Of a DNA stretch of 64,000 bases, positions 18,646 through 27,733 are shown in pieces (the stretch's first letter is position 1; each line of letters starts with the position of its first letter). The DNA comes from Flexithrix dorotheae DSM 6795 (GTDB lineage Bacteria; Bacteroidota; Bacteroidia; Cytophagales; Flammeovirgaceae): the NCBI RefSeq assembly GCF_000379765.1, contig NZ_KB903430.1:62001-126000 (forward strand), in the 5' to 3' direction. Below the pieces are notes generated by a model that saw only the letters and a list, made by a program, of their open reading frames with translations, did no database searches and was not told the origin of the DNA. A program made the translations under genes and the position numbers.

Positions 18646-21600
18646 TCACTCAATAATCACAATAGGGAAGTCCTGGCCACTTGTAAAACCATTGGGGTAT
18701 TGCGGACTTCCCTTATATTTTTCGCTTATTTGTGGAATGTATCTTTCTACAAAGGCTTTTAATTCTGCTACAGTGATTTTTTTGTCCTGATCTTTACCAT
18801 CTGCCATGCCTTCCATTGCCCGGAGAAGGCTATAAGTAAAGACACCATGACCCAGCGCATCTACCTCAGAAGCATATTGTTGCGATCCGCTGGCTGCTAT
18901 AAGCGCTACGCCTGTACTTCTTGCCAGCTGTATCATGGCCTTCTCTTCCACATCTCCTCTGGTGGAAAAAGCAAGTGTTGCCCCTCCGGAATTACAGGCG
19001 TCCAGTAAAAGTAATTGTTTTTGAGCCCTCACGTCCCTGCATAAATCTCTTAATTCCCTAGCAGAAATTCCCTTTGTATTCAGTATCCTTTTATTCCCGG
19101 TAAATTTGGTAACATCAGTTGGGCAAAGGAAATATTCCTGTTCCACTTCGTCATGATACATGGTGCCATGACCTGCATAATAAAAAACAAAAACATCTTC
19201 TTCAACTGCCTCATTTGCAATTTCTTCAAATGCATTTTTTATGTTTTTTGCAGTTGCCTCCTCATCAAAAATATGCCTGAGTTTTACCTCCTTAAATATC
19301 TTTTTGCTTCCTTTATGCAAAGCACTTTCAAATGCCTGGGCATCCGCTTTGGCATAATTCAAATTGTAAGAATTGTTTTTATACTCATTAATTCCAATGG
19401 TGAGTACATACAAATTTGATTTTGGTACTACAAAGGATTTATAGGCTAATTTTAATCCATCCGGATAGGGGGTCTCCACCCTGTCATTATTATAAGCAGT
19501 AACCACAAAATTATTGATTCCTTCACTTAGCGTCACTTTTACCTCTATCTGTTTAGTCTCACCCTCATTTACAGGAGACTTAAAGGTTGAATCCTTTTCA
19601 TAGTCTGTATCATAAATGACTTTTCCATTCTGTTTCAACTTGATTCTGTCAATGCCTCCACCCTGATCATAGGCCTCTATTAATAAGGTAATTTGAGCAG
19701 AATCGCTCATGGTACCTTTAGAAGTCTTGGTAAAGCCAGGTAAATCTTTTCGTAAGTTAGGGGAAAGAAAATATACTTCAGGAGCTAATAATGCCCCGGA
19801 TAAATCATTATTTACTTCAGGCAATGGTTGGCCCGTAATAGTAGATTGCCACAGGCCAGGGGTAAAAAACCTATCGTACAATGACTCCAATAAAATCACT
19901 TCATTTTTCAAAACATAATGCAAAGCCTTTTTTACTCCATACTCAGTTCCATGAAACTGGCCATCAAGGTTAGTGACTACATAATCTCTGCCATTGGCAA
20001 AATGCACCCTGTTTAAAACTTCCCACCCGTCTTCAATCAGCCATATTTTTAATTGCTGATCATTGCCTGTACTGGCCAGGTATTTACCATCCGGGCTGAA
20101 CGATACTCCATTCACTTCTGCTGAATGCCCAAAAAATGTTCTGGACAAGCGACCATTTTCCATTCTCCAAATCCTTACAATCTGATTCTCACTTCCTGCA
20201 GCCGCATATTTCCCATCAGGACTAATGGCCACTGAAATTATAGGGGCTGAGGTCCCTTTGAGGGTATGAAGTTCCTGAAAATTATTCCCGTCCCAAATCT
20301 TTAAGGTCTGGTCGCTACTCCCGCTTATTATTTTAGTGCCATCAGGAGTGATGGCAATACAATTTACAGCACCTTCATGTCCGGAAAGTGTGGCAATAGA
20401 AGTTCCTAATTTACTATCCCAAATTCTTATGGTTTTATCAGAACTTCCACTTAACAGCTGGCTTCCATCAGGAGAAAATTTTATGGCATTAATCTGATCG
20501 GTATGGCCATTAATCATTTTGAGTGTCTTTCCGGTTTTGCTATTCCAGATCCTCAGGGTTTCGTCTTTTCCTCCTGTGGCAATTTTATGCCCGTCAGGGC
20601 TAAAGCAAACTGATTTAATGGCTTCAAAATGCCCAATGAAAGTATTTAATTTCGCACCGTTTTTCACATTCCAGATGATGGCAGTTTTATCCTCACTCCC
20701 ACTCACCAAAAATGTCCCGCTGGGGTTAAAAGCTAAACTGTTGATCTTCCCGCTATGGCCTTTTAAAATATGCAATGGTTTTCCGGTAACTCTAGAGATA
20801 ATCTGGATATTATTGGCATTATCTCCTACTGCAATTACAGCATTATCAGGGCTGTATTTTACAGCAGTTGTGGTCGCAGCAAATCCAGTTAAAGTTTGAA
20901 GCAGGTAATCGGTGTTAGTATCCCATATTTTCACCGTAAGATCATCACTGGCACTGGCTAGCTGATGGTTTTTAGGATTAAAACTGATGGAATTAATGGC
21001 AGAAAAATGTCCTCTTAGTTTTCCCAGGTTGTTATAATCTCTTCCATCCCAGATGATTACAGTTTTATCCACGCTGGCAGAAAAAATCAAACTTCCATCA
21101 ATATTGTAGGTAACATCCGTAATTGCCCCACTATGCCCAAATAAAGTTCTGACTTTCCTGCCAGATTCAATTTCCCAAATGATAATTTTTTCATCATCAC
21201 CTCCTGTGATTACATATTTACCATCAGGACTAAAAGCAATTGCATTTACCGCATCTCCATGATCATTGATGGACATGATCAATCCTCCTGATTCTCTTTC
21301 CCAAATCTTTGCACTCCCATCATCACTGGCGCTTCCTATCATTTGCCCACTTGGGCTAAACACCACTTTGTTCACGGCATCGGTATGGGCTTCAATTGTT
21401 TTTAATTCTCTCCCCAAAGCAGTTTCCCATACTTTTATGGTATTGTCCCAGCTTCCGCTCACCAGATATTTCCCATCAGGACTATAGGCCACCGAAGAAA
21501 CTGCAGATTTATGCCCATAAGATGTTCTGATGCGTTTTCCTGTCCTTATTTCCCAGGTTTTGATGGTTTCATCCGAACTTCCACTTACGAGGTATTTGCC

Positions 21601-21873
21601 ATCGGGGCTATAAGCCACTGTATTTATTCCCTCGGTATGATCTTGAAAAGTTTTCAGTTCCTTGCCATTAGAAGCCAGCCAAATCCTAATAGTTTTATCA
21701 GCTCCGGCAGTGGCAATATATTTTCCATCCGGCCCGTAACTAACCGCTTTAACTTCCTGTGTATGCCCCGTTTGTACTACAACTTTTGGTGTTTGGGCAA
21801 AAGTCAGCGTATTTAAATTCAGCAAAAAAATGCTTGTGGATATTAGATAATATGTTATGTTTAATCGTTTCAA
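18646..21873 (-). CDS. Secreted WD40-repeat protein with C-terminal caspase-like peptidase domain
   Basis: 1075 residues. A signal peptide (1-about 26, ending TFAQ) is followed by fourteen WD40 repeats (about 33-615), each with a GH...SPDGKY...D..IRIW pattern, enough for two seven-bladed propellers. Repeat 8 is degenerate (no terminal W). Next is a spacer (about 620-800) with an Ig-like stretch, then a C14-type caspase domain (about 812-1070) with catalytic His902 (YYAGHG) and Cys960 (LLLDACNSGG). The signal peptide puts it in the periplasm or outside the cell. Such fusions are known as conflict or cell-death proteins; substrate and trigger are unknown. No adjacent partner gene is obvious. 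Confidence 0.9.
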   Translation of the reverse strand: MKRLNITYYLISTSIFLLNLNTLTFAQTPKVVVQTGHTQEVKAVSYGPDGKYIATAGADKTIRIWLASNGKELKTFQDHTEGINTVAYSPDGKYLVSGSSDETIKTWEIRTGKRIRTSYGHKSAVSSVAYSPDGKYLVSGSWDNTIKVWETALGRELKTIEAHTDAVNKVVFSPSGQMIGSASDDGSAKIWERESGGLIMSINDHGDAVNAIAFSPDGKYVITGGDDEKIIIWEIESGRKVRTLFGHSGAITDVTYNIDGSLIFSASVDKTVIIWDGRDYNNLGKLRGHFSAINSISFNPKNHQLASASDDLTVKIWDTNTDYLLQTLTGFAATTTAVKYSPDNAVIAVGDNANNIQIISRVTGKPLHILKGHSGKINSLAFNPSGTFLVSGSEDKTAIIWNVKNGAKLNTFIGHFEAIKSVCFSPDGHKIATGGKDETLRIWNSKTGKTLKMINGHTDQINAIKFSPDGSQLLSGSSDKTIRIWDSKLGTSIATLSGHEGAVNCIAITPDGTKIISGSSDQTLKIWDGNNFQELHTLKGTSAPIISVAISPDGKYAAAGSENQIVRIWRMENGRLSRTFFGHSAEVNGVSFSPDGKYLASTGNDQQLKIWLIEDGWEVLNRVHFANGRDYVVTNLDGQFHGTEYGVKKALHYVLKNEVILLESLYDRFFTPGLWQSTITGQPLPEVNNDLSGALLAPEVYFLSPNLRKDLPGFTKTSKGTMSDSAQITLLIEAYDQGGGIDRIKLKQNGKVIYDTDYEKDSTFKSPVNEGETKQIEVKVTLSEGINNFVVTAYNNDRVETPYPDGLKLAYKSFVVPKSNLYVLTIGINEYKNNSYNLNYAKADAQAFESALHKGSKKIFKEVKLRHIFDEEATAKNIKNAFEEIANEAVEEDVFVFYYAGHGTMYHDEVEQEYFLCPTDVTKFTGNKRILNTKGISARELRDLCRDVRAQKQLLLLDACNSGGATLAFSTRGDVEEKAMIQLARSTGVALIAASGSQQYASEVDALGHGVFTYSLLRAMEGMADGKDQDKKITVAELKAFVERYIPQISEKYKGSPQYPNGFTSGQDFPIVIIE

Positions 21874-22424
21874 TTAATTATTGGAATTAGCCTGAGTAAA
21901 TAATGTGAATATTATGATTCAGCAGATTATAAACATAAATCGCTGAATTGAGAATTGAATTTGAAAAATTATATCCTCTTTAAAAAATCCATTGTTTTTG
22001 TCCAACTATGACAACCAAAAATGTTATTGCAGGTAGCACACAGGTACCTTATATAAATAAAATGCCAGAATTAGCATTATAGGTATTTTTATCATGCTAA
22101 ATTTTTAAAAGGAAGATTAATTCGTCCCTCCTTTTTAAAATCACACTTTCCCAAACCCGGTACTTCAACCTCAAATGTTGTTAAAACCGGCACTCACAAG
22201 TACCTGATATTGAGATTATATCATTCAAAATTAAAAATTCCCTTAGGATAACTAAAAATTTACTTCAATTTAAAATTGGAATAGCAGGTATATTTTCCGA
22301 TTTTTCATTCGTTGCAATTAAGCAAACATGTTATTTTTTGAGCAACCTTTTGCCCGCTATCAGGTCTTTAAGCTTAAAAATTCAAGCTTGATTTTGATTA
22401 TCTATTTAAACTTTATTTTTCAAG
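21874..22424. other. Long divergent intergenic region with an inverted repeat
   Basis: AT-rich spacer upstream of both the WD40-caspase gene and the DUF3592 gene. It contains a perfect 12-bp inverted repeat TTTTTAAAAGGA (22102-22113) / TCCTTTTTAAAA (22129-22140) with a 15-nt spacer. No open frame or consensus promoter was found. Confidence 0.45.
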
Positions 22425-22772
22425 ATGACTTATTATATTTTTTTCATCATTTTTATTGTTGCTATTGCCGCCTATTTTTATTACATCAATACCGGAAATA
22501 ATGTAAAAATCAGCAACCCTGTAAAAACTACCGGGGAAATTGTAGGAGTAGAAAAACTTGAAAGGCAAAAAATCAGCAATCTTTTTGTAGGTTCGTCAGG
22601 GGGAAGGGAAATGGTTTATCCCATGGTAAAGTTCAGGGTAGAAGGTGCTAAAATGGTAAGATTCAGGTCACAAAAAGGATATGAAGAAGGACACTGTCCA
22701 TATAAAGATGGAGAAACGGTAAATGTGGTGTATGATGCCAACAATCCACTTTTGGCTAAAATTGAAGGCTAA
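22425..22772 (+). CDS. DUF3592-like membrane-anchored protein
   Basis: 115 residues. One N-terminal membrane helix (about 3-22) is followed by a small beta domain: KTTGEIVGVEKLER, YPMVKFRVEG, FRSQKGYEEGHC, and GETVNVVYDANNP. The Y-P-x-x-x-F strand and the V-x-YD-x-x-NP ending are typical of DUF3592 proteins. Function unknown. It converges with the PAS histidine kinase, with 13 bp between stops. Confidence 0.75.
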   Translation: MTYYIFFIIFIVAIAAYFYYINTGNNVKISNPVKTTGEIVGVEKLERQKISNLFVGSSGGREMVYPMVKFRVEGAKMVRFRSQKGYEEGHCPYKDGETVNVVYDANNPLLAKIEG

Positions 22773-22785
22773 AATACTGCATTTC

Positions 22786-25653
22786 CTATTGCCTATATTT
22801 CGTCTTACTGGTAGGTAAATAAATTACAAAGGTTGTCCCTTTATCCGGAATACTTTCGAACTCAAGCCGGCCATGGTGTTCGTTTATGATACTATGGGAT
22901 ATGGACAATCCAAGCCCGGTGCCTTTTCCCACTTCTTTGGTAGTAAAAAAGGGTTCGAATATTTTCTCCTTAACTGCACCCGGAATTCCACATCCCGTAT
23001 CGGAAATTTTAATGGAAACTTCATCCCCAAGGTTTTTGGATTCAATTGTAATGGTGCCCTCTCCGCTAATCGCCTGAATACCATTGAGAATTAAATTCAT
23101 GAATACCTGATTGAGCTTGCCAGGATAACAGGGAATTAGAGGAAGCTTATCATAGTGCTTCACAACTTCAATTCTGTCTTTATACTGATTTCTAAGCAAC
23201 AATAAGGTAGAATCCAGCCCATCATGAATTTGCACTACCTTCAGTAAATTTTCATCCACACGCGAAAATGTTCTAAGTTCTCTTACAATTTCAGCAGTTC
23301 GTTTGGCTCCTAAATTTATGTCTTCAGATACTTTTTGAGCCAGATCTTTAACCTGCTCGAAGTTCTTACTATCTTTAAGTTCTTTAATTCTGTTGAGCTG
23401 AAAAGCTGCATTTTGGGGCGTGATTTTTTCATATTCTTCTAAAAACTTGAAGATATGTTCCAGCGATTTTTTCAGGCCAATTATTCCTGCATTGATAAAA
23501 TTAACCGGATTATTTATTTCATGAGCGATTCCGGCCGTGAGTACCCCAAGAGACACCATTTTTTCCGATTGTACCAGTTGGGTTTGTGTAGCTTTGAGTT
23601 TATCCACTGTATTTTGTAATTCCTGTGTCCTTTCCTTTACCCGCTTTTCCAGTTGGCTATTCAGTTTTTTTATTTTTTCCTGACTATCCTTCAGCTGGGC
23701 CTCAGCATACATTCTTTCAATTTCTGTTCCGGCCCTTGCAGAAAAAATCTCTAACACAGCTGAGGCAAATTTGGGTTCAGGGATTTCACCTCGGTAAAGT
23801 GCTACCATTATCCCAATTGGTTCTTTTAATGAATTAAACAAAGGCACTCCTATGTACCCTTGGATATTCATTTCCTGCAGTAAATCATCCTGAGGAAACA
23901 GCTCAATTACATTACTTGGGATACAACACACAGCCCCATCTAGCACATCATCGCATGGGGTATTGACTAGAGAATACTCAAACTGTTCTGTAATTTTACC
24001 ATTCTGGCACATAGAAATGGTTTTAACTTTTTGATTAGGGAATAATTCAGCTACATAAGTAATATCAGCTTGAATAGCCTTAGCCAATCGAGTAACGATT
24101 GTATCAAAAAATGTAGCCCCAAATTTGGTGGCCACTCCTTTTTGTATTTCAATCATCACATCATTAAGATGCTTCAAATAAATTTCAGTATTTTTCTTCT
24201 CAGTTATATCTCTGACTATTCCCCACATATATTCAGGCTCACCCTTTTGATTATACAACATGATAGCCTTAATACTCACTGGAAAAACAGTTCCATCTTT
24301 TTTGATATATTCTTTCTCATACTCCTCGGTAAAGCCATTTTTATAAAGCTGACTTTCAATTATTTTCTTTTCAGCCAAATACCATTTTTTGGGAGTAATA
24401 TCAATAAAAGTCTTAGAGATAATTTCCTCCTTTGAATATTGCAACATTCTACAAAAAGCATCATTCGTTTCCAAAATCTTCCCATCAATCCCACAAATGG
24501 CTATTCCATCACTACTGGATTCAAACAGTTTTTGATATTTCAATTCTGTTTCCCTAATCTGGTTTTCCGCTTTTTTTCTGTTGGTAATATCCCGAACTGC
24601 CACAACTCTCACCCGTTTCCCCTTGTGATAAATACTTTTTGACTGGATTTCTACAGGAATTATGCTTCCATCTTTTCTGATTCCTTCTATTTCATAGGGT
24701 TTGGAATATTCTATTTCAATATTTTGTTTTACCAATGGGTGCCATTTTTTGGGAACCGTAAGTTCTACAATATTCTGCCCTATGATTTCTTCTTTTTTAT
24801 AGCCTAGCATTTCGGCATATCGGTCATTCATGTCTAAGGCCATCCCTTTATAATGAATCAAAATCCCTTCGTAGGTTAAAGAAGATAGTTTTCGATACCT
24901 TTCTTCACTTTGTTCAAGCGCAAAGTTTCTTTCCCGTTTCCCTGAAATATCCCGTACAATCACATTTACTCCCTGCCCCCCCTCCACTTCCTGCTTAACA
25001 AGACTCAGGTCCATAGAAACAAATTTTTGATGCCCGCTTTTTGAATTAATGTAGGTTTCAAAATTTTCAGCGGCCTGGTATTCCTCCAATATTTTCACAA
25101 TTTTTTCATGAGTAGGATTAGGGAAAATAATACCAGCAGCCTTTCTACCTAACAATTCTTCAGGTGTAAACTGAAGCAAATCTGTTACTGAAGGACTTAT
25201 TTCTCTGATGATTCCATCTACATCCAGGTAAATATAAATATCTGAGATATTGGCCAGCACTTTCTTAGCAAGTTGGTTTCCAATCCTGGAATTGGTATTT
25301 TGAGAAGCCAATTCCTGTAATTCCGAAATCCTTCCGAATAAACCCTTAAAAGGTTCATTTTCAGGCTCGACTCGGAAAATTGAATAATAAAATTTTTTGC
25401 TAATTTTTGTTTTAGATTTTGGAAGTAGAATATGACTAAAACTTGTATAATTACCTACCAGAAGATGGTGAATTTCGCCCTTAAAATCACCGATAAAAAA
25501 TGTGTTCAGTAAATCATCAATTGGTTTATTAATAAACCTGCCTTCATTTTCACCAGTAATTTTTTCAAAAGCTTCATTAATTACTGTCAAATTTCCTGAA
25601 ACATCAGTTTCAAAAAGGATATCTTTTATTTGATTTAATAAAGAATAATTCAC
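22786..25653 (-). CDS. Multi-PAS/GAF hybrid-sensing histidine kinase
   Basis: 955 residues, no membrane helix, so cytosolic. Order: four PAS domains (about 1-110, 125-240, 245-360, 365-490, the last three with PAC-type VRDIT endings), a GAF domain (about 495-660, with FNSLKEPIGIMVALY), a coiled coil (about 665-700), a HisKA domain with phospho-acceptor His711 (GIAHEINNPVNF), and an HATPase domain (DTGCGIPGAVKEKIFEPFFTT, GTGLGLSIS). It would sense redox, light or small ligands inside the cell. No response regulator or receiver domain is adjacent. Confidence 0.93.
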   Translation of the reverse strand: MNYSLLNQIKDILFETDVSGNLTVINEAFEKITGENEGRFINKPIDDLLNTFFIGDFKGEIHHLLVGNYTSFSHILLPKSKTKISKKFYYSIFRVEPENEPFKGLFGRISELQELASQNTNSRIGNQLAKKVLANISDIYIYLDVDGIIREISPSVTDLLQFTPEELLGRKAAGIIFPNPTHEKIVKILEEYQAAENFETYINSKSGHQKFVSMDLSLVKQEVEGGQGVNVIVRDISGKRERNFALEQSEERYRKLSSLTYEGILIHYKGMALDMNDRYAEMLGYKKEEIIGQNIVELTVPKKWHPLVKQNIEIEYSKPYEIEGIRKDGSIIPVEIQSKSIYHKGKRVRVVAVRDITNRKKAENQIRETELKYQKLFESSSDGIAICGIDGKILETNDAFCRMLQYSKEEIISKTFIDITPKKWYLAEKKIIESQLYKNGFTEEYEKEYIKKDGTVFPVSIKAIMLYNQKGEPEYMWGIVRDITEKKNTEIYLKHLNDVMIEIQKGVATKFGATFFDTIVTRLAKAIQADITYVAELFPNQKVKTISMCQNGKITEQFEYSLVNTPCDDVLDGAVCCIPSNVIELFPQDDLLQEMNIQGYIGVPLFNSLKEPIGIMVALYRGEIPEPKFASAVLEIFSARAGTEIERMYAEAQLKDSQEKIKKLNSQLEKRVKERTQELQNTVDKLKATQTQLVQSEKMVSLGVLTAGIAHEINNPVNFINAGIIGLKKSLEHIFKFLEEYEKITPQNAAFQLNRIKELKDSKNFEQVKDLAQKVSEDINLGAKRTAEIVRELRTFSRVDENLLKVVQIHDGLDSTLLLLRNQYKDRIEVVKHYDKLPLIPCYPGKLNQVFMNLILNGIQAISGEGTITIESKNLGDEVSIKISDTGCGIPGAVKEKIFEPFFTTKEVGKGTGLGLSISHSIINEHHGRLEFESIPDKGTTFVIYLPTSKTKYRQ

Positions 25654-26048
25654 AAAACAGCAGGTTTACAGTTGGATCGAAATATTGGTTTCCTTTAGAC
25701 AGCTTGTCCATTAAAACAATCTAATGTTTCTTGTTAAACTACAATATTATCACATAGTTTGTTTTAATTTCATGTACTCCGAAATGTCGTACAAGAGCCA
25801 GGATCCCAATATTCTGGGGGTCATGAAAAAATAGTTTTTCTAAAAATTAGAGCTGATTGCACCATCAGATCCTTTGTAAAAAAATCATTTTCAACAAAAC
25901 AATTGCCCATTACAATCCTTTAACTTGTTAAATATTCTGAAAGGTTGTTATAAAGAAAAAAGGTTAGCCAGGTAGAATAAAGAGACTGGGAAAATTAAAT
26001 TCATCCTTAATAAATCTCTCCATCTGCTAAATTTATAAAAGTTTTTCA

Positions 26049-26091
26049 TACAAAAAAACATCAAAGTCAAAACCTTTGATGTTTTTTTGTA
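26049..26091. terminator. Strong orphan hairpin, terminator-like in both directions
   Basis: Perfect 18-bp arms (TACAAAAAAACATCAAAG / CTTTGATGTTTTTTTGTA) with a 7-nt loop. T-runs exist on both strands. It does not directly follow an annotated gene: either a second, tandem terminator for the hydroxylase gene or the end of a small transcript. Confidence 0.7.
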
Positions 26092-26190
26092 TTCTTCAAC
26101 ATTTAATTCTGAAGCAGGAGATCCCTGTTTCGGCTCCCAAAGAATCTTCAGCTATACTGTTTTATTACAAGGTTTAAGTAAAGTATCAGA

Positions 26191-26230
26191 AAAAAAACAG
26201 CCAATCTGATAACTCAAATTGGCTGTTTTT
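26191..26230 (-). terminator. Terminator of the sterol-desaturase-family gene
   Basis: Stem AAAAACAGCCAAT (26193-26205) / ATTGGCTGTTTTT (26218-26230), 21 bp past the stop; on the minus strand the stem runs into seven T. Confidence 0.82.
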
Positions 26231-26251
26231 AAATCATTTGTATCCCAAAAA

Positions 26252-27211
26252 CTAAGAAGCTACCGAGGCTGCCTTAGGAGGCTGAGGCATGGAGATCGTC
26301 CCGTTTTTTTCCAATTCCCGCTGCATTTGTTTCACCGTTAGTGAAGAACCATCAGGACTCCATCCTGGAGGTCCGAACACATACATAAAGGCTTCTTTAA
26401 TATTTTTTGACTTTTTCACATCCTGCCATATATGTTTATATTCATGAGAAACGATCACAAAAGGATTATATGAATTTGGTGGATGAAGTACTCCAAAATG
26501 TACTTCCTTATCATCATCAAGGTCTTTAAATGTACCAAAAATTTTATCGAATAAATTCAGGTAACCACCGTGGTTTTTATCCAGATACTCAATATCGGAA
26601 GAGTGATGAACGTGGTGGTGTTTATGGGTATTCATAAACTTTTCAATAAAACCCAACCGGGGAACAAATTTGGTATGTAACTGAAACTGCCATAAAGCCT
26701 GAATAGCCAGGCAGGTAGTCACCATAATGGGATGAAATCCTATGGCAGGAAGATATAGCCAGAATATTGGCTTATAAAATAAAGTAACCCAACCATTACG
26801 AATACCTGAACCCAGGTTAAAATTATCGGAAGAATGGTGAACCACATGAGCAGCCCACAAAACACGAACGGTATGGCTTAATCTATGATACCAGTAATAA
26901 TTAAAATCATCAAGTACCTGGCATATAATCCAGAGGTACCAGGCCCAGCCAAACGCTGCATAACCCATGATATTGGTCCTTACACCATCGACTTCAGGAT
27001 TGAAAATTTCATAAACCACGAAAAATGCAGCAAGGGAAGCACTTTTGGTAAAAATGGCCAGTACTACTGCACCAGCGCCCATAGAGGTACTTGCGGCAAA
27101 ATCCTTCCATTGATATAACTCTCTGTCATATTTCAGACTAAAGATAATTTCGATAATGATTAATAAAATAAAACAGGGGACTCCGAAGATAAGTGGATTG
27201 GTGATCTCCAT
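26252..27211 (-). CDS. Sterol desaturase/fatty acid hydroxylase family protein
   Basis: 319 residues with four to five membrane helices in the N-terminal half. The di-iron histidine boxes are present: HRLSH, HVVHHSS, HTKF and HKHHHVHHSSD, followed by DKIFGTF, all typical of the fatty acid hydroxylase superfamily. The enzyme would hydroxylate or desaturate a lipid in the membrane; the substrate is not predictable. The C-terminal tail (PGWSPDGSSLTV onward) is soluble. It is monocistronic with its own terminator. Confidence 0.9.
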   Translation of the reverse strand: MEITNPLIFGVPCFILLIIIEIIFSLKYDRELYQWKDFAASTSMGAGAVVLAIFTKSASLAAFFVVYEIFNPEVDGVRTNIMGYAAFGWAWYLWIICQVLDDFNYYWYHRLSHTVRVLWAAHVVHHSSDNFNLGSGIRNGWVTLFYKPIFWLYLPAIGFHPIMVTTCLAIQALWQFQLHTKFVPRLGFIEKFMNTHKHHHVHHSSDIEYLDKNHGGYLNLFDKIFGTFKDLDDDKEVHFGVLHPPNSYNPFVIVSHEYKHIWQDVKKSKNIKEAFMYVFGPPGWSPDGSSLTVKQMQRELEKNGTISMPQPPKAASVAS

Positions 27212-27733
27212 ATTGACTCTATTGACTCTTGTAGTTTAAAAAATGGCTAATCTAGTTTAAAAAACTCAGGAATGTAAGATTTATTAATTGATACTGCTAA
27301 TTTTTTTTCATGTTTGTCTTGATTTAAATAGTTTATCCTGCTATTAACCAACCTTTTTTAACCGATTTTAGACCCTATTATCAGTTTTTCCCAAAATCTT
27401 TAATTACATTTTCACACTATCCCATAATATCATTAATTCAATAAATAAAACTAAGCTAATCTCTAAATAAGTTTAATTTTAATACGCTCAAATTTCTTTT
27501 CCGAAAAAGTAATTTGGAAAATTAATCAAAATCAATTGCACCAGATTTTTTATCAGAGTATGCCCTTTAATATTCAAAATATAGTGCAGTAAACTTAATA
27601 CATTGTTACTTTCTGAAAACACTCTCAATTTTGATTCAAATTCAATCCAGGTTTTTACCAAAGTTGCTTGTAAAAAATTTTCCCGTAATTTTAAGCTACT
27701 ATTGCCAAACAAAACAGTTGATCAATATCCTAT
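27212..27733. other. Intergenic region upstream of the TIR gene
   Basis: AT-rich spacer between the divergent hydroxylase and TIR genes. A 74-codon minus-strand frame (27488-27712) lacks any family feature and is not called. A possible promoter for the TIR gene lies at its right end. Confidence 0.4.
27664..27693 (+). promoter_or_regulatory. Possible promoter for the TIR-WG-FGE gene
   Basis: TTG (27664-27666), 19 bp, then TAATTTTA (27686-27693), seven of eight positions of TAnnTTTG. A transcript would start near 27700 with a leader of about 33 nt. Assigned by pattern only. Confidence 0.3.

Larger units (their letters stand above)
25654..26251. other. Intergenic region with two hairpins and a structured patch
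   Basis: 598 bp upstream of the PAS kinase and downstream of the hydroxylase gene. It holds the hydroxylase terminator (26191-26230), a second strong hairpin (26049-26091), and between them a patch at 26110-26155 where CTGAAG/CTTCAG encloses GGAG/CTCC. No coding frame is convincing. Confidence 0.5.

Noticed and set aside
26110-26150. Intact tRNA gene
   Set aside because: Only a T-arm-like fragment is visible; no anticodon arm, no matching acceptor arm, and the loop lacks the conserved A.
27488-27712. 74-codon minus-strand frame upstream of the TIR gene
   Set aside because: Covers the likely promoter of the TIR gene, has no family feature, and AT-rich DNA gives such frames by chance.
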